Source: Bifidobacterium pullorum DSM 20433
Lineage (GTDB): Bacteria > Actinomycetota > Actinomycetes > Actinomycetales > Bifidobacteriaceae
DNA: 64,000 bases
Reading direction: 5' to 3'
Assembly: GCF_000771405.1 (NCBI RefSeq)
Contig: NZ_JDUI01000010.1
Coordinates: forward strand, 1 to 64,000
Shown here: piece by piece, positions 52,310 through 59,972 of the stretch
How positions within the stretch are numbered: the first letter of the stretch is position 1
How the letters are laid out: every line of letters begins with the position of its first letter
The notes under the pieces: model-generated
Told to the model about the DNA's origin: nothing
The model's input: only the letters and a program-made list of their open reading frames with translations
Databases searched by the model: none
Position numbers and translations under genes: made by a program

Positions 52310-53809
52310 ATGGCTGAAAAACTGATGAAGTACGCCGATGCCGTCAAGCAGTTCGACCCGGTCATCGGTCTGGAGACGCACGTCGAGCTGAGCACGAACA
52401 CCAAGCTGTTCTGCCCGGCGCACGTGGAGTTCGGCGGCGAGCCGAACTCGCAGCTGACCCCGGTCTCCCTCGGTCTGCCCGGCTCGCTGCCGGTGATCAA
52501 CGAGGCGGCCGTGGACTACGCGATCAAGCTGGGCCTGGCCCTGCACTGCGAGATTGCCGAGTGGAGCCAGTTCTCCCGCAAGAACTACTTCTACCCGGAT
52601 ATGCCGCGCAACTACCAGATCTCCCAGTATGACAAGCCGACCAACGGCAATGGCTACCTGGATGTGGAGCTGGAGGACGGCACGATCTTCCGTGTGCCGA
52701 TCGAGCGCGCCCACATCGAGGACGACGCCGGCAAGAACACGCATGTCGGCGGCGCCGACGGCCGCATCGAGGGCGCCGATCACTCGCTGGTCGACTACAA
52801 CCGTGCCGGCGTGCCTCTGATCGAGATCGTCACCAAGCCGATCGAGGGCGTGGGCGACCGCGGCCCGGAGATCGCCGGTGCCTACATGCGTACGCTGCGC
52901 GACATCGTGCGTGCCCTGAACATCTCGCACGCCCGCATGGAGCAGGGCAACATGCGCGCCGACGTGAACGTGTCGCTGCGCCGCAATCCGACCGACCCGT
53001 TCGGCACCCGTTCCGAGACCAAGAACGTGAACTCGTTCCGTGGCATCGAGAAGACCATCCAGTACGAGATCCGCCGTCAGGCCGCGATCCTGAACGATGG
53101 CGGCGAGATCCTGCAGGAGACCCGCCACTGGGACGAGGCCTCGCAGACCACCGCCGGCGGCCGCGTGAAGTCGGATGCGGACGACTACCGCTACTTCCCG
53201 GATCCGGATCTGGTGATGCTGCACATCACCAAGGAGCACATCGAGCGCCTGGCCGCGCAGATGCCGGAGATGCCGCGCGAGCGCCGCAACCGTCTGCAGG
53301 GCGAGTGGGGCTTCTCCGATCTGGAGATGCGTGACGTGGTCAACGCCGATGCACTCGACCTGATCGAGGCCACCGTGGCTGCCGGCGCCACCGCTGCCGG
53401 TGCCAAGAAGTGGTGGCTGGGCGAGCTTTCGCGCGAGGCGAACGCCAAGGGTGTCTCGTTGGAGGAACTGCCGGTGACCCCGGCCGACGTGGCCGAGGTG
53501 GAGAAGCTCATCGCCGACGGCAAGCTCAACGACAAGCTGGCCAAGCAGACCGTCTCCGGTGTGCTCGCCGGCGAAGGCACCCCCGCCGAGGTCGTGGCGA
53601 AGCACGGCTATCAGGTGGTCTCCGACGACGGCGCGCTGGTCGCCGCCGTGGAGGATGCCATGGCCGCCAACCCGGATGTGGTCGAGAAGCTCAAGGCCGG
53701 CAATATGAAGCCGATGGGCGCGATCATCGGTGCGGTCATGCGGGCCACCAAGGGCCAGGCGGACGCCAAGGCGGTCAACAAGATCGTGATGGAGAAGCTC
53801 CACGCCTGA
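52310..53809 (+). CDS. gatB: Aspartyl/glutamyl-tRNA amidotransferase subunit B
   Basis: The product is 499 residues, typical length. [49 protein letters not shown] and [17 protein letters not shown] are the conserved kinase-like core; the YqeY/tail domain (about 350-499) ends with [21 protein letters not shown]. It activates the mischarged tRNA with ATP and adds ammonia. GGAGGAG precedes the ATG. Confidence 0.97.
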   Translation: MAEKLMKYADAVKQFDPVIGLETHVELSTNTKLFCPAHVEFGGEPNSQLTPVSLGLPGSLPVINEAAVDYAIKLGLALHCEIAEWSQFSRKNYFYPDMPRNYQISQYDKPTNGNGYLDVELEDGTIFRVPIERAHIEDDAGKNTHVGGADGRIEGADHSLVDYNRAGVPLIEIVTKPIEGVGDRGPEIAGAYMRTLRDIVRALNISHARMEQGNMRADVNVSLRRNPTDPFGTRSETKNVNSFRGIEKTIQYEIRRQAAILNDGGEILQETRHWDEASQTTAGGRVKSDADDYRYFPDPDLVMLHITKEHIERLAAQMPEMPRERRNRLQGEWGFSDLEMRDVVNADALDLIEATVAAGATAAGAKKWWLGELSREANAKGVSLEELPVTPADVAEVEKLIADGKLNDKLAKQTVSGVLAGEGTPAEVVAKHGYQVVSDDGALVAAVEDAMAANPDVVEKLKAGNMKPMGAIIGAVMRATKGQADAKAVNKIVMEKLHA

Positions 53810-53819
53810 CGAACAGTGC

Positions 53820-53847
53820 TTTCAGCGAATCTTGAGCCGGGTACAAT
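53820..53847 (+). promoter_or_regulatory. Candidate promoter of the GNAT-DUF2469 pair
   Basis: TTTCAG (53820-53825) and TACAAT (53842-53847) are 16 bp apart. The start codon follows about 50 bp later, with AAGGGG before it. Confidence 0.45.
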
Positions 53848-53896
53848 ACCGTCGATAGATAAGTGAGCGAAAGCGAATGACAAGGGGTGTTTCATC

Positions 53897-54982
53897 ATGG
53901 ATCAGAACGCTGAACCTCCATTGAACGATACTGATACGGTTTCCCGCGAGCTGCCGTCGCGGATCGTCATCCCCCCGATTCGGGGCGAGATGGTGCATCT
54001 GCGTCCGGCGGCCGTGGAGGACCTGCCCCGTATGGACGAACTCGGAGCCTACTGCGGCGCATCCCGCATCACCGGCAAGGACATGCAGGCCGAACGTGCC
54101 GTCGTGCACGCGTGGGTCCGTCGTTCCGTGGCCTGGTCCGAGGGGCGCACCGAAACCGGAGTCGACGATCCGGAGTCGCGTCGCACCATCGCCTGGTCGA
54201 TTCTGACCGACGCGGACCATGACGATGACGGCGTGGTCGACGCCGCCTCCACGGACAACGTGATCGGCATGATCTTCCTGATCGACATCGACGGATGGGC
54301 GCGTTCCGCCCGCATCCAGATCGTGCTCGGCAAGGACTACCGCGGCCGCGGCTATTCGCGCGACGCGATGCCGCGCGTCATGACCTTCGGCTTCGCGCCG
54401 GAGCCGGCCGGATTGGGGATGCACCGCATCTGGGTCGGCGTGCCGGAGAAGAACACGCGATCGATCTCCGTGTACCAGTCGCTGGGCTTCGTGCCGTCCG
54501 GCACCTCTCGCGACGCGCTGTGGGACGCGGAGAACAACAAGTACCAGGACCTGATCGTCATGGACACGCTGGCCGACGAGTACGACCCGATCGCCTCGCT
54601 GGACGCCTTCGGCATGCATGTGCTGGAGGATAATCCGGGCGTCAAGGAAGCCTTGAGCATGCGCGAGCATTCCGTCCAGATCCGCAAGCGCAACGCCGAG
54701 GCGCAGGACGACGAGCGGATCACCGCCGTCATCCCGCCGGTGGCCGAACCCGCGGAGCATGCCCCGGTCGCCGACCTGGCGGGCAAGGAGAACACGCCCG
54801 AGACGCCTGCGGCCCCGGCACCCCAGCGGTATCGCGAGCCCGAAACCGGTGACGTGATCGAATCGCCCGATTCGAGCGAGGAAAGCAACTGGCCGTACGG
54901 CGCCGCGGAACGCAAGCCCTCCAAGATCGCCTGGTGGCGCAATCTGGGACGCGGCCGCAAGCGCGACGAGGAAGGTAAGTGA
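53897..54982 (+). CDS. GNAT-family N-acetyltransferase with C-terminal extension
   Basis: The product is 361 residues. The GNAT domain spans about 30-215: VHLRPAAVEDLPRMDEL, IGMIFLIDIDGWARSARIQIVLGKDYRGRGYSRDA (acetyl-CoA loop of the RGxGY type) and NTRSISVYQSLGF. This resembles RimJ/RimL-like enzymes that acetylate protein N-termini or small molecules. An extra 140-residue tail is charged and probably disordered (Glu/Pro/Ala-rich) and ends in a basic stretch GRGRKRDEEGK. The stop overlaps the next start (TGATG), so the pair is coupled. Confidence 0.85.
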   Translation: MDQNAEPPLNDTDTVSRELPSRIVIPPIRGEMVHLRPAAVEDLPRMDELGAYCGASRITGKDMQAERAVVHAWVRRSVAWSEGRTETGVDDPESRRTIAWSILTDADHDDDGVVDAASTDNVIGMIFLIDIDGWARSARIQIVLGKDYRGRGYSRDAMPRVMTFGFAPEPAGLGMHRIWVGVPEKNTRSISVYQSLGFVPSGTSRDALWDAENNKYQDLIVMDTLADEYDPIASLDAFGMHVLEDNPGVKEALSMREHSVQIRKRNAEAQDDERITAVIPPVAEPAEHAPVADLAGKENTPETPAAPAPQRYREPETGDVIESPDSSEESNWPYGAAERKPSKIAWWRNLGRGRKRDEEGK

Positions 54983-55293
54983 TGAGCGCCGAGGATCTCG
55001 ACAACTACGAAACCGACGCCGAACTCGCCCTGTACAAGGAATACCGCGACGTCATCAAACTGTTCACCTACGTGGTGGAGACGGAACGCCGCTTCTACTT
55101 GGCGAACAAGGTTGATTTCAACGTGCGTTCGGCCGGACAGGACGTCTACTTCGACGTGCAGCTGACCGACGCCTGGGTGTGGGATGTGTACCGGTCGTCG
55201 CGGTTCGCGAAGAACGTGCGCATCGTGACGTTCAAGGATGTGAACGTCGAAGAGGTGCAGAAATCGGATATCGATATCCCCGACGGCATCTGA
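54982..55293 (+). CDS. DUF2469 family protein
   Basis: The product is 103 residues, the family's usual length. SAEDLDNYETDAELALYKEYRDVI and VVETERRFYLAN are nearly invariant across actinobacteria, in which the gene is almost always present; function is unknown. ATG 54982 shares its A with the upstream stop; a GTG at 54979 is also in frame. No membrane segment or catalytic motif is visible. Confidence 0.88.
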   Translation: MSAEDLDNYETDAELALYKEYRDVIKLFTYVVETERRFYLANKVDFNVRSAGQDVYFDVQLTDAWVWDVYRSSRFAKNVRIVTFKDVNVEEVQKSDIDIPDGI

Positions 55294-55458
55294 CGCATCC
55301 GCCCACAGCGGGCGAGCGATCGTGAATGGAATGGGCGGGCCGACCTCGGGAACGGGGCGGCCCGTCCGCCGTATGCGGCGCAACGCCGCAACCATGCCGT
55401 AATTGCCGTAATCGTGAGGATTTGGCGATAACCCGGCCGGAGTATAGCCGTTTCGGGT

Positions 55459-55464
55459 AGACTA
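55459..55464 (+). promoter_or_regulatory. -10 box TAGACT of the flavoprotein gene
   Basis: TAGACT followed by a predicted start near 55471 leaves a leader of about 29 nt with AAGGAG at 55486-55491. This supports GTG 55500 as start codon and argues against the ATG codons at 55464 and 55476. Confidence 0.55.
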
Positions 55465-55499
55465 TGCGTGGTTTTATGCATCGACAAGGAGAACGGATC

Positions 55500-57086
55500 G
55501 TGACGCAGAAGCAAACCGTGGTGATCATCGGCGGCGGCCCAGCCGGACTCACCGCTGCATGGGAACTGGTCAAGGACGGTGGCGCCGAGACCTACGATGT
55601 GACCGTACTCGAGGCCACCCGCGAATTCGGCGGCATCTCGCGTACCGTCAAGCACAACGGCAACAGGATGGACATCGGCGGGCACCGGTTCTTCTCCAAG
55701 GACGACCGCATCATGGCCTGGTGGCGTGAGACCCTGCCGCTGCAGGGCGCGCCCAGCTACGACGACAAGAAGCTCGGCCGCCATCATGATCTGGAACCGG
55801 GCGGCCCGGACCCGGAGACCTGCGACAAGGTGATGCTCAAGCGCCATCGCGTCTCCCGCATCTACTGGAACCGGCATTTCTTCGATTACCCGATCAGCCT
55901 CAGCCCGAACACGCTGAAGGCCATGGGCCCCAAGCTCACGCTCGAAGCCGGGTTCTCTTATCTGAAATCGATGGTGCACAAGCTGCCGGAAGACAATCTG
56001 GAGAACTTCTACATCAACCGGTTCGGACGCAAGCTGTATTCGATGTTCTTCGAGGGGTACACCGAGAAGCTCTGGGGCAGGCATCCCTCGCAGATCTCGG
56101 CCGACTGGGGCGCGCAGCGCGTCAAGGGCCTGAGCATCACCGAGGTGCTGAAGAACGCGTTCCTCAAGCTCCTGCCGAAGAAGCAGGACACCTCCAAGGT
56201 GGAGACGAGCCTGATCGAGGAGTTCTGGTACCCCAAGCTGGGGCCGGGGCAGCTGTGGGAGACCGTGGAGCACAACTGCGAGCAGGCGGGCGTGCGCGTG
56301 ATCACCGATGCGCATGTCGTGGAGATCCGTCAGGACGGCGGCCGTATCGGCTCGGTGGTCTACGTTGATTCCGAAGGCAACCGCACGCAGCTGGAGGCCG
56401 ACCAGTTCATCTCGTCGATGCCGGTCAAGGATCTGGTCAACGCGTTGGACGCGGGCACGTCGGTGCCGGCCGACATGCATGAGATCGCCAACGGCCTGCC
56501 GTATCGCGACTTCGTGACCGTGGGCCTGCTGGTCAAGCATCTTAAGCTGCGCAACACCACCGACATCCCCACGCTGGGCAACCCGCCGATCGTGCCGGAC
56601 TGCTGGATCTACGTGCAGGACCCGGGGTACAAGGTCGGGCGCATCCAGGTGTTCAACAACTGGAGCCCGTACCTGGTCAAGGACGTGGACGACACCGTGT
56701 GGATCGGCCTGGAATACTTCTGCGAGGAAGGCGATTCGTTCTGGTCGATGAGCGACGAGGAGACCACGCGCTTCGCCATCCAGGAACTCACCCGCATGCG
56801 TGTGATCAACGGTCCGCAGGATGTGCTGGACTCCCATCGCGAACGGGTGAAGAAGGCGTATCCGGCGTATTTCGACACCTACGACCATATGGACGAGCTG
56901 GTGGAGTACCTGGATTCGTTCGGCAACCTGTATTGTGTGGGCCGTAACGGCCAGCATCGGTACAACAACATGGACCATTCGATGGCCACGGCCATGGAGG
57001 CGGTCGGCAATATCAAGACCGGCAAGACCTCCAAGAAGAACGTGTGGAGCGTGAACACCGAGCAGTCCTACCACGAGTCGAAGTAG
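55500..57086 (+). CDS. FAD-dependent oxidoreductase of the HemY/amine-oxidase group
   Basis: The product is 528 residues from GTG 55500 (AAGGAG 8 bp upstream). The N-terminus VVIIGGGPAGLTAAWEL is the dinucleotide-binding fold, and GGISRTVKHNGNRMDIGGHRFFS is the second FAD-contact motif. The C-terminal motif YCVGRNGQHRYNNMDHSMATAMEAV closes the FAD site. It belongs to the protoporphyrinogen-oxidase/UDP-galactopyranose-mutase superfamily, but I cannot confirm a haem or mutase role. The canonical Glf is not in this window, so a role in making UDP-galactofuranose for the locus at 3-9 kb is possible but unproven; the divergence from classic Glf argues against it. Confidence 0.8.
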   Translation: MTQKQTVVIIGGGPAGLTAAWELVKDGGAETYDVTVLEATREFGGISRTVKHNGNRMDIGGHRFFSKDDRIMAWWRETLPLQGAPSYDDKKLGRHHDLEPGGPDPETCDKVMLKRHRVSRIYWNRHFFDYPISLSPNTLKAMGPKLTLEAGFSYLKSMVHKLPEDNLENFYINRFGRKLYSMFFEGYTEKLWGRHPSQISADWGAQRVKGLSITEVLKNAFLKLLPKKQDTSKVETSLIEEFWYPKLGPGQLWETVEHNCEQAGVRVITDAHVVEIRQDGGRIGSVVYVDSEGNRTQLEADQFISSMPVKDLVNALDAGTSVPADMHEIANGLPYRDFVTVGLLVKHLKLRNTTDIPTLGNPPIVPDCWIYVQDPGYKVGRIQVFNNWSPYLVKDVDDTVWIGLEYFCEEGDSFWSMSDEETTRFAIQELTRMRVINGPQDVLDSHRERVKKAYPAYFDTYDHMDELVEYLDSFGNLYCVGRNGQHRYNNMDHSMATAMEAVGNIKTGKTSKKNVWSVNTEQSYHESK

Positions 57087-57157
57087 CTCGGTCCCGTTCG
57101 TCCGGCCCCTTGCAACCGGTCCCTCGCATCCGGTCCGGGTAGCTGACTTGGGTAACA

Positions 57158-57202
57158 GGCCCTTTTGCCGCAGCGGCACCGCCGTTCTGTGGCAAAAGGG
57201 CC
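57158..57202. repeat. Dispersed palindromic repeat, site 4 (best-conserved unit)
   Basis: GGCCCTTTTGCCGCAG (57158-57173) pairs with CTGTGGCAAAAGGGCC (57187-57202) with one mismatch around a 13-nt loop; AGTTG follows directly. It lies between the flavoprotein gene and rho. The gap 57087-57355 contains no gene. Confidence 0.85.
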
Positions 57203-57355
57203 AGTTGCATTTGGTCGGCATCGCGTAGTATCGTAAACAACGTCCGTGATGCGTTGTTCATCGGATCGGACGTTTCAACGCGGTTTTCCGCAATCCTGTC
57301 ACCAGCTGTAGCCGGTCATATTCCATCCCGACACGGCCAAGGAAAGGTACCAACA

Positions 57356-59191
57356 GTGGCAAATAGCCAGAATCTTGAAGAGATGAAGCTGCCTGAATTG
57401 AAGGAGCTCGCCAAGCAGATGGGGCTTCGTGGCACGTCGACGATGCGTAAGCCGGAATTGCTCGCCACCCTGCAGGCCGCTCGCAGCGGGGGAGAGGCAC
57501 CCGCCGGCGTCACCGTGCGTGCGCCGAAGCGTGAGACCCGAAGCAAGGCCGATCGCCCCATGGAGGCGGCTCAGCCGACCGTCGCCCCGGAGCCGGCGTC
57601 CATGGACATCGCGCCGGAGCCTGAGGACCGTCGCCGCACCCGCCGCACGGCGCATGAGGAGCATAAGGCGTCCGCCGACGAATTCGCGTCCTCGCTGCTG
57701 GACGAGCTTGACCTTTCCGAGCCGGTGGAATCCCGTGACCTCGGCACCCACGATGACGATAGCTCGATGCAGCAGATGCGCCGCCGTCGCCGTGGCGATC
57801 GCGAGCAGAACCGTGGCGGCGACCGTCAGCATGCCCAGGCCGAGAACAATCACGATCTGGACGACATCCTGGCCACGCTGCCCGAGCAGAAGCATGAGGA
57901 CGACGATGAGGGCCACGAGCTCTCCCGCCGTCGCGGTCGTGGCGACCGCAACGCCAACGCCGGCAACGACCGCCGTCAGCGCCGGATGCGCGGTCGTGAC
58001 CGCGATGGCGGCACCGAGGAGCGTGAGGAACGCCAGCAGCAGGAGGACCTCGTGCCGGTCGCCGGCATCGTGGACGTGCTGGACTCCTACGCGTTCATCC
58101 GCACCTCCGGCTATCTGCCGGGCCCGAACGACGTGTACGTCTCGATGGGGCAGGTCAAGAAGTACGGTCTGCGCAAGGGCGACGCCGTGCACGGCACGAT
58201 CCGCCCGCCGCGCGAGGGTGACCGCCGCAACCAGCGTCAGAAGTTCGTGCCGCTGCAGGCCATCGACTCGATCAACGGCATGAGCGTGGAGGAGGCGGCC
58301 AACCGTCCGCAGTTCGCCAAGCTCACCCCGCTGTACCCGCAGGAGCGCCTCAAGCAGGAGACCACGCCGAACAAGCTCACCGGCCGCCTGATCGACATCG
58401 TGGCGCCGATCGGCAAGGGCCAGCGTGGCCTGATCGTCTCGCCGCCGAAGGCCGGCAAGACCATCACGCTGCAGAACATCGCCAACGCCATCTCCACCAA
58501 CAACCCCGAAGTGCATCTGATGGTGGTGCTGGTGGACGAGCGTCCGGAAGAGGTCACCGACATGGAGCGTACGGTGCAGGGCGAGGTCATCTCCTCCACC
58601 TTCGACCGTCCGGCCTCCGACCACACGACCGTGGCCGAGCTGGCCATCGAGCGCGCCAAGCGCCTGGTGGAGCTGGGCCAGGACGTGGTGGTGCTGCTTG
58701 ATTCGATGACCCGTCTGGCCCGCGCCTACAACATCGCCGCCCCGGCCTCCGGCCGCATCCTGTCCGGCGGCGTGGACGCGCAGGCGCTGTATCCGCCGAA
58801 GAAGTTCTTCGGCGCGGCCCGCAACATCGAGAACGGCGGCTCGCTGACCATCATCTCGTCCGCGCTGGTGGAGACCGGCTCCAAGATGGACGAGGTCATC
58901 TTCGAGGAGTTCAAGGGCACCGGCAACATGGAGCTCAAGCTCAGCCGCGAGCTGGCCGACAAGCGTCTGTTCCCGGCCATCGACGTCAACTCGTCCGGCA
59001 CCCGCCGCGAGGAGCTCATCACCCCGCCCGACGAGCTGCCGGTCATCTACCGTCTGCGCCGTCTGCTCGGCGGTCTGGAACCCGAGCAGGCCTACCAGAC
59101 GCTGGTGCCGAGGCTCAAGAAGACGCCGACGAACCGCGACTTCCTGGCCGCGATCGTCCAGCAGAGCAACGCCGCAGTTAACGGCAACTGA
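57356..59191 (+). CDS. rho: Transcription termination factor Rho
   Basis: The product is 611 residues from GTG 57356 (AAAGG upstream). Rho-N (about 1-45, MKLPELKELAKQMGL), then an Arg/Asp/Glu-rich disordered insert (about 60-225) characteristic of actinobacterial Rho, an RNA-binding cold-shock-like domain (about 230-310, VDVLDSYAFIRTSGYLPGPNDVY) and the ATPase domain with VSPPKAGKTITLQNIA (Walker A), VVVLLDSMTRLARAYN (Walker B) and the RNA-contact Q loop. It ends transcription by hexameric RNA translocation. The disordered insert may help RNA binding and phase separation. Confidence 0.97.
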   Translation: MANSQNLEEMKLPELKELAKQMGLRGTSTMRKPELLATLQAARSGGEAPAGVTVRAPKRETRSKADRPMEAAQPTVAPEPASMDIAPEPEDRRRTRRTAHEEHKASADEFASSLLDELDLSEPVESRDLGTHDDDSSMQQMRRRRRGDREQNRGGDRQHAQAENNHDLDDILATLPEQKHEDDDEGHELSRRRGRGDRNANAGNDRRQRRMRGRDRDGGTEEREERQQQEDLVPVAGIVDVLDSYAFIRTSGYLPGPNDVYVSMGQVKKYGLRKGDAVHGTIRPPREGDRRNQRQKFVPLQAIDSINGMSVEEAANRPQFAKLTPLYPQERLKQETTPNKLTGRLIDIVAPIGKGQRGLIVSPPKAGKTITLQNIANAISTNNPEVHLMVVLVDERPEEVTDMERTVQGEVISSTFDRPASDHTTVAELAIERAKRLVELGQDVVVLLDSMTRLARAYNIAAPASGRILSGGVDAQALYPPKKFFGAARNIENGGSLTIISSALVETGSKMDEVIFEEFKGTGNMELKLSRELADKRLFPAIDVNSSGTRREELITPPDELPVIYRLRRLLGGLEPEQAYQTLVPRLKKTPTNRDFLAAIVQQSNAAVNGN

Positions 59192-59219
59192 GATCGCGCC
59201 CGTATCGCATGACATCATC

Positions 59220-59252
59220 AACCGCCGCGGCACGCAACGCGCCACGGCGGTT
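59220..59252 (+). terminator. Terminator after rho
   Basis: Stem AACCGCCGCGG with CCACGGCGGTT (one G-A mismatch), followed by TTCGC. Confidence 0.65.
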
Positions 59253-59314
59253 TCGCATAATTGCATACCACCGCATGGCGGGACTCAAGGATGGTGGGCG
59301 CCTGTGCGATGCGC

Positions 59315-59320
59315 TAGGCT
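59315..59320 (+). promoter_or_regulatory. -10 box TAGGCT, leaderless chorismate mutase gene
   Basis: TAGGCT, 7 bp, ATG 59328. No ribosome site fits. Confidence 0.6.
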
Positions 59321-59327
59321 GGCGGAT

Positions 59328-59690
59328 ATGAGCGATAACGAACAGAGCGGCTGGCGTGATTCCACCATCGACGCCGCCGAAGCACAGACGCACCCCGAGA
59401 CGGCCGAGGCCGTGCAGGCCATCGAACGGCTGCGCGGGTCGATTGACAATGTGGACACGGCCATTGTGATGCTGCTCGCCGAACGGTTCAAATACACTGA
59501 GGAAGTGGGCCGGTGGAAGGCCCAAGCCGGGTTCGCCCCCGCCGATGCCGAACGGGAACATCGCCAGGTTGCTCGCCTGCGCGCGCTGGCCGAGCAGGCC
59601 GGGCTTGATCCCGATATCGCGGAGGGATACCACGCCTTCGTGGTGGGAGAATCCAAGACCCGCCATCAGCGTATCGCCGACGCATCGTAA
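59328..59690 (+). CDS. AroQ-class chorismate mutase
   Basis: The product is 120 residues. All-helical AroQ-type domain (about 27-115): AIERLRGSIDNVDTAIVMLLAERFKYTEEVGRW-type helix 1 with Arg and Lys of the active site, then ADAEREHRQVARLRALAEQAG and a C-terminal GESKTRHQRI. It rearranges chorismate to prephenate for Phe and Tyr synthesis. It is a monofunctional, short form as in other actinobacteria. The stop codon lies inside the first unit of a 28-bp tandem repeat. Confidence 0.92.
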   Translation: MSDNEQSGWRDSTIDAAEAQTHPETAEAVQAIERLRGSIDNVDTAIVMLLAERFKYTEEVGRWKAQAGFAPADAEREHRQVARLRALAEQAGLDPDIAEGYHAFVVGESKTRHQRIADAS

Positions 59691-59754
59691 CCCACAATCC
59701 CGGATTGCCGCATCGTAACCCATAATCCCGGACTGTCGCATCGTACCCCACCGT
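59682..59754. repeat. 28-bp tandem repeat at the end of the chorismate mutase gene
   Basis: Two full units (59682-59709 and 59710-59737, consensus GCATCGTAACCCAyAATCCC plus GGAyTGyC) and a partial third (from 59738). The first contains the last codons and the stop, so later units would each supply an identical gene end. Confidence 0.85.
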
Positions 59755-59888
59755 CCAACACGCCCGGCCTGTACGGACTCTGATCTATCGTGACCGTGAT
59801 CTAATTCCCAAAACGGCGGAATATCAACGATTGTTAACTTAGATCACGGTCACAATGTCGCAGAGTCCGTACAGGCCGGGCGTGTTGG
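59755..59888. repeat. 134-bp nested palindromic element (MITE-like)
   Basis: The terminal inverted repeats are 28 bp and perfect (59755-59782 with 59861-59888, ends CCAACACGCCCGG). A second perfect 15-bp pair lies inside (GTGACCGTGATCTAA, 59790-59804, with 59839-59853), leaving an AT-rich centre. There is no coding capacity. It lies between the convergent chorismate mutase and valS genes. Confidence 0.9.
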
Positions 59889-59919
59889 GATGAGCGGGTG
59901 GATACCGGTTAAACAAACG

Positions 59920-59957
59920 GGGAGGGGTCGTCCGACGGATATCGGACGACCCCTCCC
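59920..59957 (-). terminator. Terminator of valS
   Basis: A 16-bp perfect stem (GGGAGGGGTCGTCCGA with its complement at 59942-59957), 6-nt loop; on the minus strand CGTTTGTTTAACC follows. Confidence 0.88.
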
Positions 59958-59972
59958 GGAGGAAGATAACGA

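Noticed and set aside
50570..53803. Long open frame on the minus strand across gatCAB
   Set aside because: It is the mirror of high-GC codon bias in gatA and gatB; its translation is low-complexity His/Arg/Leu-rich and has no start signal.
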